This document shows, in pieces, positions 50,290 to 62,589 of a stretch of DNA of 64,000 nt; the stretch's first letter is position 1, and each line of letters starts with the position of its first letter. The position numbers and the translations under genes were made by a program. The notes beneath the pieces were generated by a model that did no database searches, had not been told where the DNA came from, and saw nothing but the letters and a program-made list of their open reading frames with translations. Origin of the DNA: Klebsormidium nitens (taxonomy: Eukaryota; Streptophyta; Klebsormidiophyceae; Klebsormidiales; Klebsormidiaceae); assembly GCA_000708835.1 (NCBI GenBank), contig DF236964.1, positions 62,001-126,000 of the forward strand, read 5' to 3'.

Positions 50290-53200
50290 GGCGGGTGAAC
50301 CTAGGTCAGGGTTTAAACCCAAAAAGGTAAGGGTCGCTTCGACTTTCATAACCACTCTTTTACTGACAAGCTGCGTGCTCTAGCCGAAAATGGGCTCCCG
50401 GGGGACGCTTGTTATGGTTAGAAAGATGCTGAGAGGATCAAAGGGTTTGGAAATGGTTTGGTTCGTTGGTTTCCGAGTCGCAGTCGTTTAACGAGGAGGT
50501 GTATGTTTCACAGAGGGTGCAGCCTGATCCGGAATGTGTCTCGAGAAAGACCGGGTCGAGAAGTAAGCCAAGGGCTTAAGATGAGCCCGAGTTTTTCTCG
50601 TCATTCTTAGGAGGTTTGCTTACTCCTCCTTGGGAGTCTGCTGTAACACCAAAGCAACCCCACTGTCCTCCGTGCGCCAGCGTTACGTCACATGTCTGTT
50701 GCACGAAGGTTGCTAGATTTTCTAGATTGCCTAAATCCAATGTCGAATTTAAGCCACATGTCTTTTGAGAGTCTGAACCCATTCCAAACCGTAAGTCCAC
50801 GTAATTCTTGCTGCAGGCACAGGCACTCACTTGCCATCCACTGCGGTTGGCAAAAGGTGGTCCAGGTGATAAGGACCGGGCGTCCTTTGCGCTGCTTCCG
50901 CTAGGATTCTTCGGGGCTTACTTTCGCTAGGTATGCAGTCCGTAAGGTTGCCCTTAATTCCAGGATTTGTGGGGGGGGGAAATGATTGGCCTTCGTCGTT
51001 GCTGTATTTAACAGTCACTATCTTTGCAGTCTTTGTTTTATTTCCCGTGATAATCAATATCCTAACATGAACAGCCGCGCCGACGTTGCATGCGCAAGGA
51101 AGTGTCTTTACGTCCCGCACGGTCATTGCGAGCTAGCCTGCTAGTTGTGGGCACAGTGATGCATGACACAGTAACTTGCTTCAAATTCGGCCCCCGAGTG
51201 AATCACTGAGCTTGGTGGCCCGCCACAACCTCATGCATGATTAACAATATCATGTATGCTTCTAATCTTCATACATGTCTCCAATTGAAGCTGCATGATT
51301 GTGATGCATGCCAGAGTAGGAATTGTTCCTATTTGATCCTGACTGTCACGGTCCAGCTAGACGCTTACTTGAGATTTTGCTTAATTGGGCCCTTAGGCCG
51401 GTGCTGCAGCGCCGGGGCAAGCTCGTCAATGATCGATCAAGTACATGGCATCATTAAGCACAAATACACGGAGATGATATCAGCTGATTTCTTCGTCTCT
51501 TTTCGTATGGTATGACTTCATAGCCGCCCGCGCGTGACGGGACGGTGTGGTCACGAGCCAAAAATTCAGTGCCGCATTGAACAGTAAAGCACGGCTATCA
51601 TATACTCATTCCACGCAGATCGAGTTTGTGCGAGCCGCGCGCTGGTTGTATAAGCATAGGACGAAGAGCCATTCACGCCCCAGGGTGTGCCCTGCTGCAA
51701 CATGATCACATGAAAGCACAGCTAACCAAGCCTGGTAATTATACACCTGATGCATGATGTTGGTTGAATGGAATTCATAGTCACTCATTATTAGGGTAGC
51801 TGGGATGTCCAGCTTGTGAAAAGCAAGGATGAAGTTGTAATGCAATGATACACCATGGCACCGGGTGAGTGCCCTTCTGGGGCCCTTAGGTCAGTAGTAG
51901 ACCGGTCGCATGCTGGAAACACCTTCTTATAAGCAGGCTTGATTGAGAATGCAGCCAACCCTTGATGAGCCACAAAACGTATCAACGGCCATGCACGCGA
52001 ATTCCTGGCCGAAGCTTATTTGGCATGCATGGCAGCTGGGCGATGCGACTCAGCTCCTAACTAGCCAAGACCAGGCCTCTATGTCCTGCAAATCCCAAGT
52101 TCTTCAACTCGAAAACGAAAACATGCTGCTCGTCATATCCTGAAGATGGTAATTCTCTTGAAAGCGTCATGTATTCAGCTGTCAAGCGAGAGAAGCGTTG
52201 TGGAGCAACTATATAGTCTGTCTGTCGAGGCAGCGTACAAAAGCAGAGCCGCGTCTCGATTACAGTGCGTGCGTGCTCAAACATATTGCCCGAGAGTCTC
52301 TGAAGTTGTTTAAGTACGTTTATCGTATCTGCACCTATGGGGCACCTATACTCGGGCTGGGCCACACGTGTCAAAAAACGAGTAAAAAGCTTCTAAGACC
52401 CTTTCCGGACGCTTTCGGACCCTTTTCGGCCGCTTTTCAAACGCATGTTTTGGACCCCAACGGCCTGCAGACTCTCTTTTTTAAAGATCTCTTCGGCTTT
52501 TGGTTGAGCAGATGAGCACCCTCTGATTGACAAAGGCCTCCTTCAGCCAAGTCGACGATTGCGGCGCCAGCTCAGGTATAGCCTCAGTCCATCAGTGTGG
52601 CCCGGCAGTCCTGCAGGGAGGCAAAGACGCGCGGCAGATGAGGGTCAACGGTAACTACAGGAGTTTTTGGCCCTGAACCGAGGGTGGTTCTGGGCTGGCT
52701 TTGGGCTGGTTAAGAACTGGTCAAAGTTCCATAATCCATTAACAAGACGTGGGCGGCAACCAGCTTTGTAACCAGGTTAAAACCCGGTTACTCGTTCAAT
52801 AACCCAAGAGTCAAGTCTGGTAGTCAGCCTGGTTCGCGGCCACAAATTCAATGTGCCGGTCACTTTTGTAACAGCGTATTAGGGTAACTTGAACCTTCAA
52901 CCCAAGATAAGCCTCAAGTGTAGCCTTAAGCCACGTCACAGAAACGTCCCCTTCCCACCATGCACGACAGCGAACGGCGATTAAAGCTATCCGTTCCCGT
53001 GTGATATTGTAATCAGGGTCCAACAAATGAGAGTCGATGCAGCATCATCGCGCAAGTCACAGATGCTAATCACGTCAAGCGAACTGAGGACTCACGCGTG
53101 TTTACACCGTTGATAAAGACATGATCCGGCAGGTTTCCGAGTCGCTTGGGTTAATCTGGAGTGAAAAACGAGGGGGAGTTTTGTGAGAGAGTTGCACAGA

Positions 53201-54999
53201 CTGTTTACCGTGTTCAGCAAGTCGTTTCTCCGAGGGTCTCCTCTAACGGGCAAAGACGTGAGTCCTCACTCCAGATCACCCTGAGTTCGAAAGCAAACCA
53301 ACGTATATATCTTCGTTAGCCAGCTGTCCTTTCTCTGCGTCCAGCTTGGACACAAGCTTAGCTAAGAGATCCGCTTGAGTCTGCACGAAGCTCACTGCCT
53401 CGCCTCCAAGACAACTGAAGCCGTGCAAATGTAACTCCTGAACAACTAGTTGAATGAAAAGAAGTGCACATGTGAAAGTGTCCGCTACCAGAATGGTTCA
53501 AGCGATTGCCCCCGGTACAGCTCAGCTTCGTCACTGTGACGAATTTTTTGAACCAATCTCAAGAAGGAAGCAGACCTGTTAGCCGTTCTTCGCCGCAAGT
53601 CTCGAGCCCGGAGTCAGCCAACTTCAACCTGTCGCGTCCATCCTGGCCGTCGGAGGATTTCTCAGTGGTCGATTAGAGAAGAAGCGAAAACCGGAGCGCA
53701 GAAAGCTTGTCAGAAGCCTGAAACTTCCGTGCCGGATCAGTGAGCAGAAGAGATTCGCCCGGCATCGAAAGAGGCAGAGTGGGACAAACACGAAGTAACA
53801 AGTGTGAGCAATTCTCTCGTGTTCGTCTTCGACGTATGTTTTATCCGTTTGTTGACTCAGGTGATGCCGTTGAACCACAGATGGCAGACCGTGGCCGGCG
53901 CCGATTACATGAGTCCAGAGGGCTGCAACACGGGCCCCAAGCAGGTTCCGCATCCAATGAAGGGTCACGGTGACAGCAGTTGAGGCTGCTTTCAAAGATT
54001 AAAGGTACGTATGCCAAGACCAGGCCAGGACTCCCAGGCAGTCGTTCTCCAACCGTCCAATGTAACCCTCGTTGAGCCGTCCTTTGAGCCGTCCGCCGCA
54101 ACCATCGATTGAGCGCGCACGATATCCATGTAAAGAAGTATCCAAAGAATGACAAATGAGGATTTCGAGGAACGTGAATCATTTCAAAATGCGGAGACTT
54201 TCAAGAGAGGCTTCAGCATCGGATCGAGTAACCCCATTGAGCTCTTGCACGTGCTCGCGTTGTTAGGCATTAGAGCCAACATATCCGAAACTGAAAAAAT
54301 AAGTGCCGGAAACCTACCGAAGGAAGGAAATGGAGGACATTTCAAGAGCTCCGGAGGCATAAAGAACCACCAGAAAGCTGGACATGTGGCGGATCGACAC
54401 GGACGTTCTTGTCGATTTATGAGAATCTCTTACGACGAGCGAGCGACTTGCCCGTATCCACAGAAGTACCCAGAAAATATCTTTGAGCAGCCAAGCGTGA
54501 CCGAGATACATTTAGCAGGTCACACCAGCTTCAAGGCCTGAACACGGACAGGTGTGGTCATGTTCGGCCCATCGGCCTGAGAAATTGGAGAGATACTCAA
54601 GCTGCTTAGCTTGGCTGTAGCTAGTCTCTGCGATGCGCAAGCTGGGTCTTCAGTGAATTGCGACAAGGTTCTCGACTTACGAACTGCCCTTCTGATACCA
54701 CTGCTCGTATGTTCGAGCCGCTGCAAGGCTGCTACTGTACCGGGTCTACTGACACGTTTTGCCATTCTGTTCGCCAACGAGGTAGGGTTGAATAACTCAA
54801 TCAAGCTGACTGACGTCCTTCAGGTGTTGACTCTCATACTCTAGTACGCTAGGGAACGCGTGCTTTGGACATTTGTAATTTAACAGAAAGTCTACTTGGG
54901 CTCCTTCGAAATTAAGCTCACCTTGCTAGTATATCCGTTGAGTCAAGCTCCCGAAGCAGACAATTTGCTTATGGGCGTTCTCGATCAAAGTCCTTGTTC
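50290..54999. other. Gene-poor region
   Basis: I see no supportable gene. Open frames are short and not proteinlike; the longest (54149-54541, 130 codons) resembles nothing I know. 52660-52850 is rich in CTGGTT/AACCAG words in both orientations, which may be the remains of a foldback or MITE element. Two-fold CATGCATG-like words are common around 51200-52050. Confidence 0.5.
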
Positions 55000-55335
55000 A
55001 AGCAATCAAAGAGTATCAGACTGCTGTCAGCAGGCTACATTTGCGAAGTAGTCCTTAGCCGTGGAGGCGTGCGTACTATCACTGGCTATTTCACTGACAA
55101 GCATGCAACCTTAAGCGGGCGCCGCCTCCAAGGGAAAATCTTCGTGGCTTCAAGTCGTGGGCGACGTAGGTTGACACTCCTGCCCATGTAAGTTGAAGCC
55201 ATAAAGGCTTCTCCTTGGATCGCGGATTACGCCAGGGGCGAATTACGCGCGTAGTACACGCTCATTACACGTGAATTGGATATCTTGCTTAATCAAGTGG
55301 GCAGTTTCGACACCGATGCGACTTGGAGGAACTTA

Positions 55336-56630
55336 CTTCGTCCGCTCATGTACGTTTGCCCGGCTCAGGCGGCTTAGGCTTTCTTAAGTACATTGAGGCT
55401 GATCCCGTGGACCTCAAAAAGAGATTTCCATCTTTGCCAGACTCGTGTTGAATCGATTGTTCCATCTCGAGAAACAGCGGATGACGCAGTTCCTCATGCT
55501 TTTTCCACTATGATAACGTACGAGACTTAGGGGCAGTGCTGAGATTCTTCACACGAATCGTCAACTCTTTCCAACACTCACTCACGGTTTGACACTTGAG
55601 CACCCAAAGAGCTGGGCTTCGAAATACAAGAACAAGAGGGTTTGGAAGCCCCAGATCAATCCAATATTGAGGGACGACGCCGCTATCTGAAAGTGGTTGC
55701 AAACCTAGTCCGTGCACTAAATTGCTCATTCTGATTTTAGGTCTTTCAGCTTATCGTTTTGCCCCACCGTTTTTGGATGAGGAAGGCACGGCGACGATCA
55801 AAAAGCGATGTAATGCAACCGACTGACCTTTAACGACCGTGGATGGCCTTCGAGAAAAATGGGCCTTCAAGAAAAAGTGGGAGAAACTAAGACCACTGCT
55901 CTAAGATGGGCCAGCAATCTTTTAGCAGACAATCAATGAAAGCGTGGGTCCAGCGTAAGCACGAAACAGGTCACAGGCTAAAAACCAGAGCCGAAACGGG
56001 GCGGAACCGGAGCATTCCGCTCCGGAAAAGTGGCGGACAAACCGGAGCCGGGCCCCGGCTGAAGGCCGCCATTGAAAGAACAGGAACCAGTTCCCGCAAA
56101 TCGGAGCCGTTTTCTCATGCTCCCCATACGACTTCCCGTCGAGGCCAGATGAAGGGGCACTGCTTGATTGAGCTTTCCGCTTACGCCCTGTGATTGTCTT
56201 ACCTCAACTTGGGACTGCAGCAGAAATACGTTCACAAGAAAAGAAGGAGATGACAAGACCTGGGAAGTTGCTCGCTACCGATCATCCGTCAGTTAGGAAT
56301 GAATCAACACGGTCAGCTGTGTGCACGCAATTGCATGCTGTCAATAGCTGCCAATGGCTCTGCAAGTGTGATCTGAAGCCTCCTTGAGGGTCCCAGGAAG
56401 GGCAAAATTCCTCACTGCCAAAACAGTCTGATGTCGGAATACTTTATTGATCAATGGTCAGTTCCTGTCGAGATATAAGAGATCTACGCGACTTGCGAGG
56501 AACTTACTGCTTCCGCTCTACTTTACATGCGCTGCGGCTCAAGTGGCTCAGATCCTACTCCGTGCCATTGAGACCCGCGTGGACCTCAACGAGAGACTCC
56601 AATCTCTGCCATACTCAAAGTTGAATCTAC
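55336..56630 (+). repeat. Diverged duplicate pair with coding-like remnant
   Basis: 55336-55453 and 56511-56630 share a common order of words (GAGGAACTTACT, GCTCA.G.GGCT, GTGGACCTCAA, GA.TTCCATCT/GACTCCAATCT, TTGCCA/CTGCCA). Translated, the second reads LYFTCAAAQVAQILLRAIET followed by RVDLNERLQSLP. The first gives a similar peptide only with a frameshift and a stop, so both look like fragments of a decayed gene or element. No family is recognisable. Confidence 0.5.
55980..56115 (+). repeat. CCGGAGC-rich block with a perfect short hairpin
   Basis: CGGAGC/CCGGAGC words recur at least five times. CCGGAGC and GCTCCGG enclose a 5-base loop near 56008-56026, and GCCGGGCCCCGGC forms a second palindrome near 56045-56057. 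The block is much more GC-rich than its surroundings. Confidence 0.6.
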
Positions 56631-56639
56631 AATCATAGG

Positions 56640-59600
56640 TGATTTTTGGGAAGTAAAAGCATAACATACAGATTACATAAGTCCTTGTGATCGTTCCAGA
56701 TCGACGACCTACGGAGATTAGTTAAGGCAGTGATAATGGAATTTCTTACGGACTGCCAGTCTCGGCCACGTTTAGCCAGCTTTTGGCTCCGGGCGCCCAG
56801 GAACTAGCGCCTGGACATTTGAATAACGAGGGTTTTGAAAACCTAGGAGGATCCAAGACGTGGGGGCGCTGAGTTTAGCCTCGTCCTCAAAGCCTTAAAT
56901 CAACACCTCCGCATCTATTTGGCCCTCCGTTTTAGCCTGGTCAAGGTTGAAAAGCTGGTCATCTGATTTTTGTTGACCGTTTCAGCTAGGTCACAGAGGT
57001 TGATATATGAAGAATGCTGAATCGAAGCATATCAGAAATAGCTGGATTCAGAAAAGGGATTCGACAGGGCTTTTCGGATCTTGATATTGGAAGGCTCCAA
57101 GTCGCGAGCTCGATTTGCTCCAGTGCGTCGTCCTACGGACGACAATCATGTAAAAGGCGTTGATAATGAAAAATCTCTGTCGAACTCTTCCGGCTCGATT
57201 GTTGAGCAGGCGCCTTACAGCATGCACGCTGCCAAACGCGCTTACATCGTGAAAACATCGATTTTATGCACATATTTATTGATACATGGGTCGCCGTCTG
57301 TGTGACGGCGGACGCTTGCCTCTTCCTTGATTTTGTATCCGATCAGCGGTTGACAATCTGAATTGCTTTCGAACGTCGAAAGCTCTTTTCTACGGTGTGG
57401 ACTTGTTTATACTCGTGACACCACCGACCAAGCAAGCGCGAAACTTCGGCTTCGAAGCCCGCGAACATGCACGAAGCTCGAGACTGAGACTTGCACCATG
57501 CACTGGTCGGACCAACATTGTTTGACTTCAAGCTGCGAACTGCGCCGCACGCGGGCCCAGTCGAGCCAAATCTCGCACCTTTATGATGTCCTTTTTCTAG
57601 GCCGTACGCCGAGTTTATCGTCGAAACGGGCCAAGCGAAGCAGGTCCACTGGCGGGCCCGCAGAGCGGCGCCGTACAGCGACAAAAACCCCGATTTGTGT
57701 GTATGCAGGCCAATATGCAGTAAGCTGTCAAAACCAAGATTCTTGGTCCAAGCAGACGCAGCATATTCGCTCAAAGGACACGCGTTTCTGCTCAGATAAA
57801 TTACGGCCCTATACTTGACGAAGTGGCACCTGAGACCAATGGTAACTCAGGCAGTCGTCCTTGCAGCCGTTGCATTGAAGAGCATTTGAGAGCCCACTGT
57901 TTAGAGTCCATGATATTTCGATGCAAGCTGCCGGAGGCCCCTTTCCATTTCAAAAGAGAAGAGAACTTCGAGTCAGGACAAGGAACATTGGACAAAACAA
58001 TCGGCACATGTCCTGGATTGAGGAAGAGGATGATGACATCAAATCAAATCCATTAACGGTTGTATACTTGGACGTTGGGACGCATTTCCTAAATACTATC
58101 CAGTTGGGGATCTGGAACGAGAAAGTGCAGCTTCCAAGACATTTGATTAGTGCAAGAAATTGTTGAAGTGTTGAGAAGATTCATAGAGATTGCTGGCTTG
58201 TCTGGGCAACACAAAAGCTTGGGGATTTGGAGGGCCGCCCCCCAAGTAAGAAGCCCGCGTCCTTGCCATATTCTATCGATCGGCCTCCCACGAACTTGGC
58301 GACGCTCGTTGCTGACGTAAACTCGGAGTACCGTCAAAAGTAACAAGCTGCAGAAATAACAAAGCTCGCCAGCCTGCTGGGTCGGGTGGGGTTAATTAGG
58401 GGGTTATGGTGGGTACGGGTGCGGAGCAGGTATATTGTTGGGTTAAGGCTTCTGGTGTTAGTTGGAGCATATCTTCCTGGCCCTTCTTGATATATTCCTG
58501 AGTTAGTCCGTCGCATAGATTGACCTCAAGGATAACCATGACCTGAGGCTCTGAACGTAAATCTCCTTTCCCTTGAGAGTTGGCCCATCCCACGGAGCGG
58601 CAGTAATTCTTCCGTCGAAAGACATTGAGACCGTTTTTGCCCTTTCAACGCGGCTTCAAGTTTCATCCAAAAGCAAATGGCTAAACTGTCGTCGCCAGAA
58701 GCGAGAATATCAATGTCGTTGGGGAGCGGAGCTTACAACTTAGAACCGTATATATATGACGTCTGCGCTGCTTTTGAGAGCTCGAGGCAGGATTGGTTCT
58801 CATTTCCTCGCCACCATATACTTTGAGCGAATATAGACCTGTTGTCCTATCGCGTTCTTTTACTTGCTTTTAACAGGGGTTTGTGTCGAACGCCATAGGG
58901 AGTTGGTCAGCCAGGTGTGGTTGTATTTCTCACCAGGTAAGAGGGGTTCAAGGGCAATAAACCGAAGATATTGGTTTAGCGCGAGTTTCCTGTGGAATCC
59001 ATCGGGCTCTGGTTGTTAGAAGTGCAAACATTTGCGCTCCGAAAAGAACGCATGTCAGCGGGAATCTTCATTGCCGCCACTCACGAAAGGCTGAAATCAT
59101 ACTGGCTTCCACTGCATGACTCGACGGTACCAGCTACCTTTGATGCGACGAGAGATTCCACAGAATCCATCAGGTTACTTTTACGCTAGAATCCCACGGC
59201 GACTCGGACGAGAAGAACCCAGAAATTGCTTGGGATGAAGCCGGTTTTGACCTCAGGGCACCAATTGGTTACTTTGAAAAGGGTCCTAGCATCAACTTGA
59301 AAGCACGGTCCGTTCTGGCCGGCCGCCATTCAGCTGAATCTGCAGGAACTCACTAGCCCCCAATTCATAAGTGTGATGAGCGGAAGATGAGTCGGTTGAT
59401 TGAAAGTCGGCTGGGTGCAACGAAGGACTTTTCTTGGGATAGAAACATACGTACGAAGCACAGAAATATTGAAACGTACCTCACGGCTGCACGTGTCGCT
59501 GTTGGCCCGACTTAAGCTCCGGTTGGGAAAGGAGGCTTTTACGCCCACAAAAGCCCGGGCCCTACCGTTCGATCATTCTACTTCGATCAGAACGGGAGAC

Positions 59601-59690
59601 ACGATCCGGAAGGTTCTTCCTTAGCATCAGGACACTCACACTTATGGCTTTCATTGGTTCTGCATCATTTCCACTGAGATCCTCACACTG
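56640..59690. other. Gene-poor region
   Basis: No gene can be supported. Overlapping open frames on both strands at 57343-57818 (about 150 codons each) have no recognisable domain. The region holds the second copy of the dispersed repeat at 58378-58460. Confidence 0.5.
58378..58460. repeat. Dispersed repeat, copy 2 (first copy at 17057-17135)
   Basis: Contains GTACGGGTGCGGAGCAGGT in the same orientation as at 17057-17135, with GGGTGGGG before it and TTGGGTTA and a GGTGTT word after it. Copies differ by several substitutions and small indels, so they are old. Confidence 0.65.
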
Positions 59691-59699
59691 AGCCCATGC

Positions 59700-60575
59700 A
59701 AGTAAATGCATCATTGCCGCCCCCTCTTTCTTGCTTGCCTCACTCTACATGATTGACCGTTCGAGTACTGCTACACGCATGCGGGGCTCTAACTGGCATG
59801 AGCCGAACGTGACAATAATGGAGACTCTTGTCAAGTTTCCCATGTTGTGCGGGGCGTGTCACGGTTGTTCGGCAAAGAGTTTCACGTTTTCGCCGCCCTC
59901 AGTAATTTTAAAGGATGTAAAGGGTTTTATGAAGACGCTTGGCAGAGGTAGCATGCAGAATTTGCAGTAATACTTAGAAGGAGTAAGCAAGCGGGCCTAA
60001 GAAGAAGACATCAATTTTGCCAAGCCGGCCAGCCATCTTCCGAACCGCAGGCGGCAAAACAGAACGTATAGCGCGGCTGGCACTACCGCCACTTAGACGT
60101 CGTGGTTTCGAAAGGGGCGTTGTTAATACCTACCAGAGCCCAGACTCTGTTTTACGCTACGCTCTTAATACCAAGAGGAGAAGTTTCAAAGAGAGAAGAT
60201 GGACACTGAAAGTCCTGGCTTCCACGCGCGTATGTTTCGATTCCTGAGCTCCCTAGGGATGAGCCCAAGAACAAAAATGCATCATTGCCACCCTCTCTTT
60301 TGCTTACCACACTTTAGACCGATTCAGTACTACGGGTAACGAAACTAGCGTGACAGACACAGCATTCATTACCTTGCGCGGCTTTGTCACATGTTGGAAT
60401 CCTGAGGTATTGCTAGACCCGTTGTGCAGTCGCGCTTTGCACTCGTCCTAAGGGGCACCTCAAGTGACTGGCAAATCACTACTCGCTTTGGCTCAGCAGA
60501 GAGTGTCGCCTTTCCGCCGCTCTCAGAATTTCGAAAAGTATGTGAGGCTTTGCAGAGGCAATATGGAAGATTTGC
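59700..60575 (+). repeat. Diverged direct duplication, two units of about 270-300 bp
   Basis: 59704-59970 and about 60274-60575 begin with AAATGCATCATTGCC and a CT-rich stretch (CCTCTTT.CTTGCTT) and both end in GGCAGAGG/GCAGAGGCA and GA(A)TTTGCAG. Between them similarity is patchy (GTGACA, CCGCC.TCAG.A.TTT). Unit spacing is about 570-610 bp. The second unit runs straight into the left arm of the inverted-repeat element. Confidence 0.6.
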
Positions 60576-60581
60576 AGACCA

Positions 60582-61180
60582 GGGCATCGTGTCAGAACAC
60601 CTTTGCAGCGGTGCACTGAACTCCGGTAAAAAAACCGACTTCCAGGGGGTCTGTTTGAAGGTCAACGAGCATCTTAAACCGACCTCCGGGGGGGGGGTCC
60701 TTCTAGGCAATGTTTCGACCCCTAGTAGTACGATATCTGAACCCACCTTTTCCTCCCCCTTATCTCTGATTTGGCTTGCAAAAGGTGTTGGGTTTTCTTT
60801 TAAACCGCGTCAGAGACTTGTCCCGGCCACGTTCCGTCGAGTATTGGTTACAAAGCTAGCCGAAAACCTGTTTAAAATACCTCGTAGTTTTAGAATTTGC
60901 AGTCTGTATTGCCGGAAAGACGACCCCCGAAACGAGTCGCTCAGTTCGCTCCTCTTCAAAATGGATTGAAGTAAGTTTCAAAATTAACTCCTCAAACCAG
61001 TGAAACCACCTTTCATAACCCCGCCCCAAAAGTAGAGTCGAAGAGGGATAATCAAAACCGGCTTCCATACCCTGTCGGACAGATTTGGGTTCTACTCAAA
61101 ACCGGCTTCCATGCCCCCCTCGAAACTTTAAAAAACCGGAGTTCAGTGCACCGCTATAAAAGTGTTTTGACACGATGCCC
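60582..61180. mobile_element. Inverted-repeat element, MITE- or foldback-like, 599 bp
   Basis: The 46-base left arm (60582-60627) starts GGGCATCGTGTCA and ends GCACTGAACTCCGGT. The right arm (61135-61180) is its reverse complement with four mismatches, all transitions. The interior codes for no transposase and has a second internal duplication (AAACCGGCTTCCAT at 61054 and 61099). I could not find a convincing target-site duplication, so the exact outer ends are unsure. It looks like a non-autonomous DNA element or an inverted duplication. Confidence 0.7.
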
Positions 61181-61839
61181 AGGAAGAAATATCGAGCTAC
61201 CCGAGAAAACGATATCATTACCCTTGATGAGCTGGCCACTCATCGTTTGGAAGTCACCGCAGTCATGTGGCGAGTTTGACTACGAACGAGATCAGTAATC
61301 TGAGGGGGGACCTCTCAGGTTACTCAAATTGTCGTCCTTGCCTAAGTTGGTGACGAAACAGCAGGACGATGTAAAAGGAGACCGTTTCGCTTAAGTAGTC
61401 TGCAATCGCCGCTACCGTTCGAATGCTGGCAAGTGGAGAGAATCACAGGGCCAAATTTCTAGTGTTCATGATCAGATTGCGTCCCTAGTGGAGCGGCATC
61501 GACTCCTGCGAAGCAGTACGGAGATAGATTGCGAGCTGCAACACCATCTCTTCCGTCGGTTGGTCTTTTCGGATCTAAATCCAAAATATCAAATCGACCC
61601 GTAAGAGATCGAGTGAGCGGGAAAGGCATTCCTCTGGTTTTGTAAACCGCAGCTCTTTTTAAAACCAACCTGTCAAAGACGACCTTGGCGAGATTATATT
61701 GTCATGGAAAAGGATACCGAACCCCGCGATCTCATGCGCCAGCGTTTCCTACCGGCACGCTAATCCTGTCCTCAAGGGAGATTTCAAGTTTTCCGCTATA
61801 CAGACGGTTTTCCGCTACCCAGGTTTCAGGCTACGGTAC

Positions 61840-62585
61840 TCAGTGCTGACTGCCTGATTGGCTGACCGCCTGACCGCCTGTCATGCACGACCTGCCTGAC
61901 CGGACTGACTGACTGACCGCCCGACTGCTTGCTGTCCCTCGTCACCTGCCTAACAGGACTGACTGACTGACCGCCTGACCACTGTCTCCGCCTAACCAAC
62001 CTGACTGACCGACCGCCTGACCAATGTCTCCGCCTAACCAACCTGACTGACTGACCGCCTGACCGCCCGCCTAGCTGTCACGTACTTCTTGCCTAACAAG
62101 CCTGGCTGACTAACCGACTGACCGTCACACTTGCACAGAAGCACTTGTATAGTCTAACCAGCCTGACTAACTAACCAGCACCTTCGATGGCTCCCCCGGG
62201 CCTAACCACGCTGACTGACTGACCGACCTGCACCAAGCAAACCTTACCCGTCACCCGGGCATGACTTTGTTAGTATATATTTGTGATATTCACCTTTTGC
62301 TCGTGCAAGGGGTGTGTCCCAAGCAGGACCACCCCGGCCTTCGGCCCCCACCTGCCTACCCCCCCTTCCCACTTCGTCACAGGTAGGTAAGCAGATAAGC
62401 GGCGGTAACCGGCGCCAAGAACGCGCCGATTAGGCGGTCAGTCAGTCAGCGGCGGTTAGCATGTACAAGATCGCAGACACTATAGAACAAGCCCCCGTTA
62501 GGAAGTCAGTCAGTCAGAACAGTCAGGATCATTCGGCGCCAGTACCAACCGGTTCGGGAGTCGGTCAGTCAGTCCGGTCAGCTAG
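61840..62585. repeat. CTGACTGACC repeat cluster with opposed orientations
   Basis: From about 61855 to 62235 the plus strand carries many CTGACTGACTGACC, CGCCTGACC and CGCCTAACCAACC units. From about 62432 to 62580 the same unit appears as its complement (GGTCAGTCAGTCAG) at least three times. Between them lies a 180-bp spacer with CCGGCCTTCGGCC. Two units at 61970-62050 (CTGTCTCCGCCTAACCAACC region) are nearly identical with a period of about 42 bp. This is a degenerate satellite or minisatellite with an inversion; no gene is present. Confidence 0.75.
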
Positions 62586-62589
62586 GAAT

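Noticed and set aside
54149-54541. 130-codon open frame
   Set aside because: No recognisable feature; too short alone to call a gene in gene-poor DNA.
57343-57818. Overlapping open frames of about 150 codons on both strands
   Set aside because: No domain, no splice context and no similarity to other parts of the window.
60424-60969. 181-codon open frame
   Set aside because: It runs from a diverged repeat unit into the left arm and interior of the inverted-repeat element; it has no recognisable protein.
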